Of a stretch of 64,000 nucleotides of DNA, positions 1 to 6,476 are shown piece by piece (position 1 is the first letter of the stretch; each line of letters opens with the position of its first letter). Source of the stretch: Prosthecobacter debontii. Lineage in GTDB: Bacteria > Verrucomicrobiota > Verrucomicrobiia > Verrucomicrobiales > Verrucomicrobiaceae. The stretch spans positions 1 to 64,000 of the forward strand of contig NZ_FUYE01000023.1 of assembly GCF_900167535.1 (NCBI RefSeq), given 5' to 3'. Both the position numbers and the translations under genes were made by a program. The notes beneath the pieces are model-generated. The model ran no database searches. It saw nothing but the letters and a program-made list of their open reading frames with translations, and was not told the DNA's origin.

Positions 1-2
1 AA

Positions 3-389
<387 letters not shown>

Positions 390-451
390 CACAGTTACTC
401 CATGACAATCCTCCGCAATCTTAGAGGAAGTCGGCACGTTCATGATAGCCC

Positions 452-1363
452 ATGATGACTTTGCCCTTCCGCCTTCTGGTCCTCGCCTCACTTTGTTTTG
501 CCAGCCTGCCCATGGTGCAGGGGCAGGCACCCGCTCCGGCATCCAAACCCGCGACAACGAAAAAACCGGACCCCGTGGATCAACTCGCGGCCAAGCTGAC
601 TCCCACGCGCACTCTGGTTTACAAGAAGCTGCCAGATCGCGAGTTGTCCCTGCACATCTTCGAGCCTGAAGGCCATAAGGCCGGTGACTCACGGGCTTGT
701 TTCATCACCATCCACGGTGGTGGTTGGACCGGGGGCAACCCTCAGCGCATGTATCCTTTCGCAGCCCATTATCAGCAGCTTGGGCTGGTGGGCATCAGTG
801 TGCATTATCGACTGCATTCAGCGAAAACCGGTGTCAGTGTCTTTGATTGCGTGAAGGATGCCCGCAGCGCGGTGCGCTATGTCAAACAGCATGCCCAAGA
901 GCTCGGCATTGACCTGCAGAAGATCATTGTCAGCGGGGGCTCTGCAGGAGGTCATCTGGCTGCAGCGACGGCGATGTTCGATGACGTGAATGAAGCTGGT
1001 GAAGATACGGCTATCTCCACGACTCCAGCGGCTCTTGTCCTGCTGTTCCCGGTGATTGATTGCTCCAAGGAAGGTTACGGTCAGGCTAAGATTGGCGATT
1101 CGTGGAAGGAGATCTCTCCCGTGCATCAAGTGCGTGCAGGCCTGCCACCCACCATCACCTTTCATGGCACGGGCGATACGGTGACCCCCTTTGCAGGTGC
1201 CAAGGCCTTCCATGAAGGCATGCTCAAAGCGGGCAACAAAAGCGAACTTGTGGTGAATGAGGGCGGTGCGCACGGTTACCTCATGCGCGATAAGGCTCTG
1301 CTGGATGATTCCTTTACCCGCAGCGATGCCTTTTTGAAAGAGTTGGGTTTGCTGGCTAAATGA
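452..1363 (+). CDS. Secreted alpha/beta hydrolase (BD-FAE / HSL-like esterase)
   Basis: A 303-residue exported esterase-type alpha/beta hydrolase. Residues 1-25 form a signal peptide (hydrophobic LLVLASLCFASLPMV, then GQA) followed by a Pro/Ala/Lys linker. The oxyanion motif HGGGW is near residue 89, the nucleophile elbow GGSAGGH near 160, the acid is probably the Asp in GTGDTVTP, and the catalytic His is in GGAHGY near 272, in the order expected for a Ser-Asp-His triad. The HGGG motif points to the hormone-sensitive-lipase/BD-FAE branch that cleaves small esters such as acetylated sugars; the actual substrate is unknown. Start is ATG 452, with ATG 455 equally possible; no convincing Shine-Dalgarno sequence is at the usual distance. 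It is followed by a strong terminator, so it appears monocistronic. Its left neighbour is a transposase. Confidence 0.88.
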   Translation: MMTLPFRLLVLASLCFASLPMVQGQAPAPASKPATTKKPDPVDQLAAKLTPTRTLVYKKLPDRELSLHIFEPEGHKAGDSRACFITIHGGGWTGGNPQRMYPFAAHYQQLGLVGISVHYRLHSAKTGVSVFDCVKDARSAVRYVKQHAQELGIDLQKIIVSGGSAGGHLAAATAMFDDVNEAGEDTAISTTPAALVLLFPVIDCSKEGYGQAKIGDSWKEISPVHQVRAGLPPTITFHGTGDTVTPFAGAKAFHEGMLKAGNKSELVVNEGGAHGYLMRDKALLDDSFTRSDAFLKELGLLAK

Positions 1364-1399
1364 CCGTTGGTTCCGGTAACAAAAAGTGTTTCGAAAAAT

Positions 1400-1433
1400 G
1401 CAGAGCCTGATGATGGGCTCTGCGTTTTTTTTT
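1400..1433 (+). terminator. Rho-independent terminator after the alpha/beta hydrolase
   Basis: An 8-bp perfect stem (GCAGAGCC 1400-1407, GGCTCTGC 1416-1423) with an 8-nt loop is followed by nine T (1425-1433). It starts 36 bp after the hydrolase stop codon and separates that gene from the bufferin operon. Confidence 0.88.
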
Positions 1434-1500
1434 GGGTTCCGCGGATCACGAAAAAGTTTTTTCGGCAAATTTGGAATAACGCATTCAAAACCCCTCCCAC

Positions 1501-1551
1501 GTCTGTGTCCGAGGCGCTTGCCGAGGAGCAAACTTAAAAACAGACACAGAC
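1501..1551 (+). promoter_or_regulatory. Long-range inverted repeat in the leader of the bufferin precursor gene
   Basis: GTCTGTGTC (1501-1509) is perfectly complementary to GACACAGAC (1543-1551), and the second arm ends on the base immediately before the ATG at 1552. If transcription starts upstream of 1501, the start codon would sit at the foot of a 9-bp stem with a 33-nt loop, which could control translation. The pairing is visible in the sequence; any function is an inference. No Shine-Dalgarno sequence precedes the ATG. The rest of the 1434-1551 gap shows only an A/T-rich run with no consensus sigma-70 promoter that I could defend. Confidence 0.4.
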
Positions 1552-1815
1552 ATGAGCAACAAACACATCATCGCAGGTGCAGCCTTGGCTGGCCTTTTCT
1601 CCGGTTCCTTCGCCGCCCAGGCCGCCAGCCCGGCCTCTGGTAAGACCTTGAATGCAGGCACCTCCATCCAGAAGATGGCGGATAAAGGCCAGCACGCCTG
1701 CAAGGGGCACAATGAGTGCAAAGGGCAGGGCGGCTGCAAGTCCGGCGACAACGGCTGCAAGGGGAAGAACTCCTGCAAAGGGAAGGGTGGCTGCAACACC
1801 ATGCCCAAGAAGTAA
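1552..1815 (+). CDS. bufA: Bufferin-like Cys-rich RiPP precursor (BufA2 type)
   Basis: An 87-residue precursor peptide. Residues 1-25 are a signal-peptide-like leader (IIAGAALAGLFSGSFAAQA). The C-terminal core from about residue 48 carries six cysteines in a repeating pattern: HACKG, NECKG, GGCKS, NGCKG, NSCKG, GGCNT. This low-complexity C-K-G pattern and the position directly before DUF692 and DUF2063 genes match the BufA2 class of bufferins. In the characterised Caulobacter systems these are ribosomally made peptides whose cysteines are modified by a multinuclear non-heme iron oxidase so that they bind copper in the periplasm. Metal specificity here is inferred by family. The gene is first in a six-gene operon and is separated from the next gene by a strong hairpin. 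Confidence 0.85.
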   Translation: MSNKHIIAGAALAGLFSGSFAAQAASPASGKTLNAGTSIQKMADKGQHACKGHNECKGQGGCKSGDNGCKGKNSCKGKGGCNTMPKK

Positions 1816-1830
1816 TCTGACGGAAGGAGC

Positions 1831-1869
1831 GGCACGGCAGGAGGCTCTGAGGGCTTCATCTGCCGTGCC
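1831..1869 (+). other. Intercistronic stem-loop between precursor and oxidase genes
   Basis: A 10-bp perfect stem (GGCACGGCAG 1831-1840, CTGCCGTGCC 1860-1869) encloses a further GAGGC/GCTTC pairing. No T-run follows, so it is not a classical terminator. Between a RiPP precursor and its modifying enzyme such a hairpin is well placed to act as a leaky terminator or as a 3'-end stabiliser, giving more precursor than enzyme message. That role is an inference. Confidence 0.6.
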
Positions 1870-1905
1870 CGCTTCACCAATAAGTTCCCGGGGATCACTC
1901 TGGGA

Positions 1906-2781
1906 ATGAATCATGCCATACGTTTTGTTATGCCTGCTAGCCCCTACAACGGATATACAGATTACGGTGTCGGTATCGGTCTGCGTGTGCCGCATTACCG
2001 GCACATCTTGGAGAAGAAGCCGGTCGTGGACTGGTTTGAAATCATCTCCGAAAACTTCATGGTGGATGGTGGGCGACCTTTGGAGGTGCTGGAGGCGATT
2101 TTGGAGCAGTATCGGGTGGTCCAGCATGGCGTTTCTCTCTACTTCGGGAGTGCCGATCCGCTCAATCGTGAGCATCTGAAAAAGCTCAAACGTCTTGTGC
2201 AGCGCACCCGCACGCCATGGCTGTCAGACCATCTTTGCTGGGGGAGCGTGGATGGCAGCTACTCGCATGATCTACTGCCCATGCCTTATACATTGGCCGT
2301 GGCGAAGCACACGGCGGAGAAGATTCGGCAGGCTCGGGACTTTCTGGAGGTGCCCATCTGTGTGGAGAATGTGAGCAGCTATGCCGAGTTTCATCAGAGT
2401 GAGATGACGGAGTGGGAGTTCCTGGCTGAAGTGGTGGATCAAGCGGATTGCGGCATCCTCCTGGACGTCAATAACATCTATGTTTCGTCTCAGAATCATG
2501 GGTTTGATCCCTTTGATTACATTCGTGGTGTGCAGGCGGAGCGTGTGGGGCAGATCCATATCGCCGGACATTCCCGCTATCGGAAATTCATTTTAGATAC
2601 GCACGATCATCCGGTGCCTGATCCTGTGTGGGATCTCTATGCGGAAGTCATACGCCGCTGCGGTCATACGGCCACATTGCTGGAGTGGGATGATCGCATC
2701 CCCAGCTTCGATGAAGTGCACCATGAAGCTTTGAAAGCCAATCGTTATCTCCATGACACACCCGCTCTCGTCTCCTGCTAG
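1906..2781 (+). CDS. bufB: DUF692 multinuclear non-heme iron oxidase (BufB/HvfB type)
   Basis: A 291-residue MNIO-family enzyme with a TIM-barrel fold, which uses a cluster of two or three irons to modify cysteines of a RiPP precursor, here presumably the BufA peptide. All family landmarks are present: QHGVSLYFG (His74), LSDHLCWG (His109), VENVSSY (Glu154), LLDVNNIYVS (Asp187, Asn190) with NHG (His198), HIAGH (His218, His222), LDTHDHPV (Asp231, His233, His235) and LLEWDDRIP (Glu260). The start is taken as ATG 1906; ATG 1930 would also leave an intact domain beginning YTDYGVGIGLR. The gene overlaps the DUF2063 gene by 29 bases, which suggests translational coupling and a BufB-BufC complex. No truncation or missing ligand is apparent. 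Confidence 0.93.
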   Translation: MNHAIRFVMPASPYNGYTDYGVGIGLRVPHYRHILEKKPVVDWFEIISENFMVDGGRPLEVLEAILEQYRVVQHGVSLYFGSADPLNREHLKKLKRLVQRTRTPWLSDHLCWGSVDGSYSHDLLPMPYTLAVAKHTAEKIRQARDFLEVPICVENVSSYAEFHQSEMTEWEFLAEVVDQADCGILLDVNNIYVSSQNHGFDPFDYIRGVQAERVGQIHIAGHSRYRKFILDTHDHPVPDPVWDLYAEVIRRCGHTATLLEWDDRIPSFDEVHHEALKANRYLHDTPALVSC

Positions 2782-3697
2782 GATTGATCATCTGGATGAT
2801 CTGCGTCAGCTACAGCGGCTGATGTCAGCGGCATTATTTCGTCCCCTCGCGGCGCGGGATCGCATGCAGTCGATCTGGGGAGATGGCCGGACGACGGAGG
2901 AAGTGGCGGCAGGTTTTATCAAGCCGAATGACCGCCTGACCGCCTTGGAGCGTCTGGAGATCTACAATCGTCAGTATTGGTTTCGTCTCCTGGATTGTCT
3001 CTATGATGATTATCCTGGATTGAGGAGCTTGTTAGGCTGGCGGCGGTTTCACCGGTTGTGTAGGGCTTATTTGACGCGTTATCCGAGCCGCTCCTGGACG
3101 TTGAGAAATCTAGGGCGTCAGTTGCCCCAATTCATCGAGGAAGCCCCGGAGTTGACCGCTCCGCGCACGGTGTTGGCTTTGGATATGGTTCGGTTTGAGT
3201 GGGCGCAGGTTCTGGCCTTTGATGAAGCTCATCTGCCGCCTTTGCGGGTGGATGATTTGTTAGGCAGTGATCCTTCCCAACTTTGTTTGGGATTGCAGCC
3301 CCACCTCTCGTTACTGGAGCTGAGCTCTGGCGTGGATGAATACTTCATGGCGGTGCGGAAGGAGAACGAGGAAAGGCAGCATGGCACCGCCAGCCAAGCG
3401 CATGGCTCCGCGCCGCAGCGTAGGTCTGCGTCACGTTTGCCTCAGCCCAAGCTCCAGTCCTTGCAGCTCGTCGTGTATCGTTATGACGCTCAGATCTACT
3501 TCAAGCGGATCGAGCGTGAGGCCTATCTGATTCTGCGTGCCTTGAGAGACGGGCTGCCCGTGAGCCAAGCCCTGGAAACGGCCTTAACCGAAGCGGATGC
3601 CTCGGCGGACTGGACCGCAAAGATTCAAAGCTGGTTCGAGATCTGGGCGGCTCTGGGCTGGTTTTGCCAAACCCCAACGAAACCTCTCTCCTCATGA
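2753..3697 (+). CDS. bufC: DUF2063 protein, MNIO partner (BufC/HvfC type)
   Basis: A 314-residue partner of the DUF692 enzyme. In this family the DUF2063 protein recruits the precursor leader for modification. The N-terminal DUF2063 domain (about residues 13-120) shows the typical ALERLEIYNRQYWFRLLDCL, followed by a YPGLRSLLGWRRFHRLCRAY segment and RSWTLRNLGRQLPQFI. The C-terminal half (from about 130, LALDMVRFEWAQVLAFDEAH) resembles the HvfC C-terminal domain. A basic, Gln/Ser-rich linker (about 203-228) splits the C-terminal half and looks like a lineage-specific insertion. Its start lies within bufB and its stop TGA overlaps the ATG of the DoxX gene (ATGA), so the three are translationally coupled. 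Confidence 0.9.
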   Translation: MTHPLSSPARIDHLDDLRQLQRLMSAALFRPLAARDRMQSIWGDGRTTEEVAAGFIKPNDRLTALERLEIYNRQYWFRLLDCLYDDYPGLRSLLGWRRFHRLCRAYLTRYPSRSWTLRNLGRQLPQFIEEAPELTAPRTVLALDMVRFEWAQVLAFDEAHLPPLRVDDLLGSDPSQLCLGLQPHLSLLELSSGVDEYFMAVRKENEERQHGTASQAHGSAPQRRSASRLPQPKLQSLQLVVYRYDAQIYFKRIEREAYLILRALRDGLPVSQALETALTEADASADWTAKIQSWFEIWAALGWFCQTPTKPLSS

Positions 3698-4164
3698 TGA
3701 CCCTCCCTCAACTCTGGACGAATCTGAATCGCACGGTGGATCAAATCGCGGCCTACCTGCCGGACCCCTTGCTGCTGGGCATACGATTGTATTGGGGCTG
3801 GCAGTTCTTTGTGACGGGGAAGGGAAAGCTGATGAACCTGGAGGCGACAGCAGGGTTTTTTTCAGACTTGGGTTTGCCCCTCCCCAAGCTTCAGGCCCTG
3901 CTAGCTGGGAGCACGGAGTGTTTCGGCGGGTTGTTGCTGCTGGCCGGGCTGGCCTCGCGTCTGACGGCGGTGCCTCTCATCTTCACCATGGCGGTGGCGT
4001 ATCTAACCGCGCATCGGGAGGTGGTGGTGGGGATCTGGGAGGACTCGGATGCCTTCGTGACGGCACCGCCGTTCCTCTTCCTTTTCGCCGCCGTGATCGT
4101 CTTCGTTTTTGGTCCCGGAAAGTTTTCTGCCGATGCACTCCTTCGCCGCCCAACCGCTGTTTGA
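3694..4164 (+). CDS. DoxX-family membrane protein of the bufferin operon
   Basis: A 156-residue DoxX-like inner-membrane protein with four hydrophobic segments: LLLGIRLYWGWQFFVTGKGKL, a helix around LAGSTECFGGLLLLAGLASR, LTAVPLIFTMAVAYLTAH and FLFLFAAVIVFVFG. DoxX proteins (HvfX) commonly accompany DUF692/DUF2063 pairs and are thought to help with export or redox handling of the modified peptide, though the biochemical role is not settled. The start ATG 3694 overlaps the preceding stop as ATGA (ATG 3697 is also possible). A 73-bp gap follows before the sigma factor gene. Confidence 0.88.
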   Translation: MMTLPQLWTNLNRTVDQIAAYLPDPLLLGIRLYWGWQFFVTGKGKLMNLEATAGFFSDLGLPLPKLQALLAGSTECFGGLLLLAGLASRLTAVPLIFTMAVAYLTAHREVVVGIWEDSDAFVTAPPFLFLFAAVIVFVFGPGKFSADALLRRPTAV

Positions 4165-4237
4165 ATTTCTCCGCTTCGATTCTGTGCCTGAGATACAGTT
4201 TGACCGGAGAGCTCGCCCGCAGTCTGCTGAGGCACGC

Positions 4238-4747
4238 ATGGCAGCCGCGCCTGACTTCAAGCAATTGATTGATGCCCACTACCAGGGCCTCTATCGCTTT
4301 GCTCAGAGTCTCTGCCGTCGGGAGGGGCTGGCGGAGGACCTCGTGCAGCAGACTTTCCTCCAATGGGCGCGCAAAGGGCACACGCTGCGTGATGTCAGCA
4401 AGGCCAAGACCTGGCTTTTCACCACGCTTTATCGGGAATGGTTGGCCATCGCACGCCAGGAGCAGAAGCATGAGCATGTGGAGTTTGAGCCTGAGCTCCA
4501 CGGGACTCAGGACGAGCTGCCAGATGAAGAGCCTCCACCGGTGGATTCAGCGACCCTGCATCGGGCGCTCGGGGCTTTGGATGAGCATTATCGCGTTCCG
4601 CTGGTGCTTTTTTATCTGCGTGAGCTAAGCTATCGGGACATCGCTGAGACCTTGGGGCTGCCGATTGGCACCGTCATGTCCCGCTTGTCTCGAGCGAAGG
4701 ATACCCTGCGGCGAATACTCCAGCAAACCAAGGACGTAACTGAATGA
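4238..4747 (+). CDS. ECF-family RNA polymerase sigma factor
   Basis: A 169-residue extracytoplasmic-function sigma factor. Region 2 covers about residues 6-75 (YQGLYRFAQSLCRREGLAEDLVQQTFLQWARKG is characteristic, here cited as residues 15-47) and region 4 about 108-160, with the helix-turn-helix LSYRDIAETLGLPIGTVMSR. An acidic Pro-rich linker joins them. ATG 4238 was chosen because GAGG lies 5 nt upstream (4229-4232) and because region 2 begins right after it; an in-frame ATG at 4109 would add a tail lying inside the DoxX gene. Its place between the bufferin genes and an anti-sigma gene suggests that it drives this operon, as SigF does for bufferin genes in Caulobacter. That target is an inference. 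Confidence 0.9.
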   Translation: MAAAPDFKQLIDAHYQGLYRFAQSLCRREGLAEDLVQQTFLQWARKGHTLRDVSKAKTWLFTTLYREWLAIARQEQKHEHVEFEPELHGTQDELPDEEPPPVDSATLHRALGALDEHYRVPLVLFYLRELSYRDIAETLGLPIGTVMSRLSRAKDTLRRILQQTKDVTE

Positions 4748-4757
4748 ATCCCCTCGT

Positions 4758-5561
4758 ATGACCCCCGAAGAAGCCAGACTCCACCTCGATGCCTGCACGC
4801 TGCGCCCCGGCGATGCAGATGCCGAGGCGCGTGCGCTCTCGGGTGGCGATCCACAGCTGCAGGCCTGGGTGGAAAAGCGGACAGCTACCGATGAAAAGAT
4901 GGCCGATGCCTTCCATGCGGCGCCGGTGCCGTCTGGGCTGAATGATCGTTTGTTGGCGGCCATGATGGCAGAGGTGCAGGCTGGAGAGGCCCCCGCTGCC
5001 GCAGCACCTTTAGAGAAAGAGAAGGGGGCGCCTGTCGCCTCCATGTCTTGGCTTGCCTTAGCGGCAGCCTTTACCCTCAGCGCTTTGGGCTTGTGGTGGG
5101 TTTTACAGCAGCCTCCCGCCTGGCAGGGGGAAGCACTGGCGATTGCCAAGGGACTCAGTGCAGGCACGATCTCGCTGGATCAAACTTCCCCTGAATATGC
5201 CCAACTGGTGGCTGCGCTCCAGCCCACAGGCGCACCCACTCCCGCAGGGCTACCCACCGATCTCACAGCGCTTTCGACCCTGGGCTGTAAAGTGATCGAG
5301 ATCAATGGCCAGCCCGCCTCGGTCATCTGCTTCATGTTGGCTCCGGGCAAACCGGCGCATCTGATCACCTTCCAGGCGCAGGGTGTCTCAGGGGCTCCCC
5401 GAAATGAAACGCCGCTCTATGCCGTGAATGGAGACTGGCATTTGGCTTCCTGGCGCGCGGGGGATCGAGCTTACTTTTTGGCGACTCAGGCTGATGAGGC
5501 GAAACTCAAAGCTTTGTTTGCCTGGATGGACTCCCTTTCATGGGTCAAGCACCTCGCCTGA
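4758..5561 (+). CDS. Membrane anti-sigma factor paired with the ECF sigma factor
   Basis: A 267-residue single-pass membrane protein 10 bp downstream of the ECF gene. The N-terminal cytoplasmic part (1-96) begins MTPEEARLHLDACTL and would bind the sigma factor. One transmembrane helix spans about 97-117 (SWLALAAAFTLSALGLWWVL). The periplasmic domain (120-267) contains the cysteines Cys177 and Cys191 (LGCKV, VICFM) and ends with SWRAGDRAYFLAT, a pattern seen at the end of RsiW/ChrR-like anti-sigma sensor domains. The usual zinc-binding HxxxCxxC motif is absent; only HLDAC occurs. The two periplasmic cysteines could sense copper or redox state; this is an inference. No fusion or frameshift is evident. 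Confidence 0.8.
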   Translation: MTPEEARLHLDACTLRPGDADAEARALSGGDPQLQAWVEKRTATDEKMADAFHAAPVPSGLNDRLLAAMMAEVQAGEAPAAAAPLEKEKGAPVASMSWLALAAAFTLSALGLWWVLQQPPAWQGEALAIAKGLSAGTISLDQTSPEYAQLVAALQPTGAPTPAGLPTDLTALSTLGCKVIEINGQPASVICFMLAPGKPAHLITFQAQGVSGAPRNETPLYAVNGDWHLASWRAGDRAYFLATQADEAKLKALFAWMDSLSWVKHLA

Positions 5562-5626
5562 GGGCTGCTGGAAGATGATTTTCCGTCATATCGGGATCTC
5601 TGCGACGTTGGTATGCAGGTCACATC

Positions 5627-6364
5627 ATGATGAAATTCGCTTCTGCCCTGGGTCTGTTCCTTTGCCTGTCTGTTCTCTCCGCTCGATCCGCCGATGAGCT
5701 ACCGACGCTCATGACCACGCGTGGTAAGTTGCTGGTGGACCAGGATTTCTCGCAGCCCTTGAAGCCTTTCGATGGAGTCTCCAAGGGGTTCGCCAGCGGT
5801 TTCTCGGGCTGGCGCTGGAATGCGGTGCCTCGTGGTGGCAAGTGGGCGGTGGAAAACGGGGTCTTTACGGGGCGTGAAACCACCGAAGTGAAGCATCCGG
5901 CGACTGCCTCTTATGGAGTGCTTTTCAAGAATGTGGTGATCCAGTGTGAGGTGCGCATGAACAACGTGCCTTTGGATGGCCGCAAGTATCGCAGTCTGAG
6001 CGTGCGCACGGTGGATGCTAAAGACTACGTCTGCAGCATCCATATGAATGAAGGCGGCTTTCGCATCACCAAGGATGATAACGACCACGGTGGCCCGGAC
6101 AAATCGGTGCCGCTGGGCGAGTTCAAAACCCCGCTCAAGCTGGATGAATGGCACACCGTCGTGTTCGAAGTCCTCGGCGAGGAAATGGTGGGCACCGTGG
6201 ACGGTCACAGCCTCACGGGCACCCATCCGCTCATCGGCACGGACAAGCACAGCATCATGTTCGTGATGGGCGTGGAAGGCAGTGTCCGTCACTTCAAGGT
6301 CTGGGAAGCCCAGCTCAATCCCGAGTGGGCGAAGAACAAGGCGAAGCTGATGGAGACGGAGTGA
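5627..6364 (+). CDS. Secreted DUF1080-like (concanavalin-fold) protein
   Basis: A 245-residue exported protein. Residues 1-22 are a signal peptide (FASALGLFLCLSVLSARSA). The mature part has the layout of DUF1080/LamG-like jelly rolls: DFSQPL near the start, GKWAVENGVFTGRE, then VVIQCEVRMN, a central HMNEGGFRITKDD and LDEWHTVVFEVLGEEMVGTVDG, the strand pattern typical of 3-keto-disaccharide hydrolase-type domains. Such proteins are abundant in Planctomycetota and Verrucomicrobiota, and most are uncharacterised sugar-binding or sugar-cleaving proteins. ATG 5627 and ATG 5630 are equivalent starts. It lies 65 bp after the anti-sigma gene and may be a separate unit. It is followed by a triple hairpin shared with the convergent glyS gene. 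Confidence 0.72.
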   Translation: MMKFASALGLFLCLSVLSARSADELPTLMTTRGKLLVDQDFSQPLKPFDGVSKGFASGFSGWRWNAVPRGGKWAVENGVFTGRETTEVKHPATASYGVLFKNVVIQCEVRMNNVPLDGRKYRSLSVRTVDAKDYVCSIHMNEGGFRITKDDNDHGGPDKSVPLGEFKTPLKLDEWHTVVFEVLGEEMVGTVDGHSLTGTHPLIGTDKHSIMFVMGVEGSVRHFKVWEAQLNPEWAKNKAKLMETE

Positions 6365-6375
6365 AGAAAAGGTGA

Positions 6376-6472
6376 GGCGGCCACTCTTGGCCGCCATCAA
6401 TCTTGTTGCGGTCAAGAGTTGTGCATAGCTCTTGACCGCATTCGAACTTCATTGCGGGCAAGAGTGCCCGCA
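6376..6472. repeat. Three tandem hairpins with shared loop motif between convergent genes
   Basis: Three perfect inverted repeats follow one another: GGCGGCCA/TGGCCGCC (6376-6395, loop CTCT), TGCGGTCAAGAG/CTCTTGACCGCA (6407-6440, loop 10 nt) and TGCGGGCA/TGCCCGCA (6453-6472, loop AGAG). All three carry an AAGAG or CTCTT element at the top of the stem or in the loop, which suggests related copies rather than chance. They fill the gap between two convergent genes, where they would act as a bidirectional terminator or as a REP-like repeat cluster. No T-run follows on the plus strand. Confidence 0.75.
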
Positions 6473-6476
6473 TCAC

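Noticed and set aside
442..692. Short ORFs overlapping the start of the alpha/beta hydrolase
   Set aside because: No motif, and the hydrolase frame has a signal peptide and complete catalytic triad.
1471..1506. ECF-like promoter before the bufferin precursor gene (GGAATAAC at 1473 and CGTC at 1500)
   Set aside because: The elements look right, but the distance between their starts (27 bp) is about 4 bp longer than is usual for ECF promoters, and no second target in the window supports the motif.
4109..4237. N-terminal extension of the ECF sigma factor
   Set aside because: Would begin inside the DoxX gene and carries no family residues; ATG 4238 has a good Shine-Dalgarno sequence.
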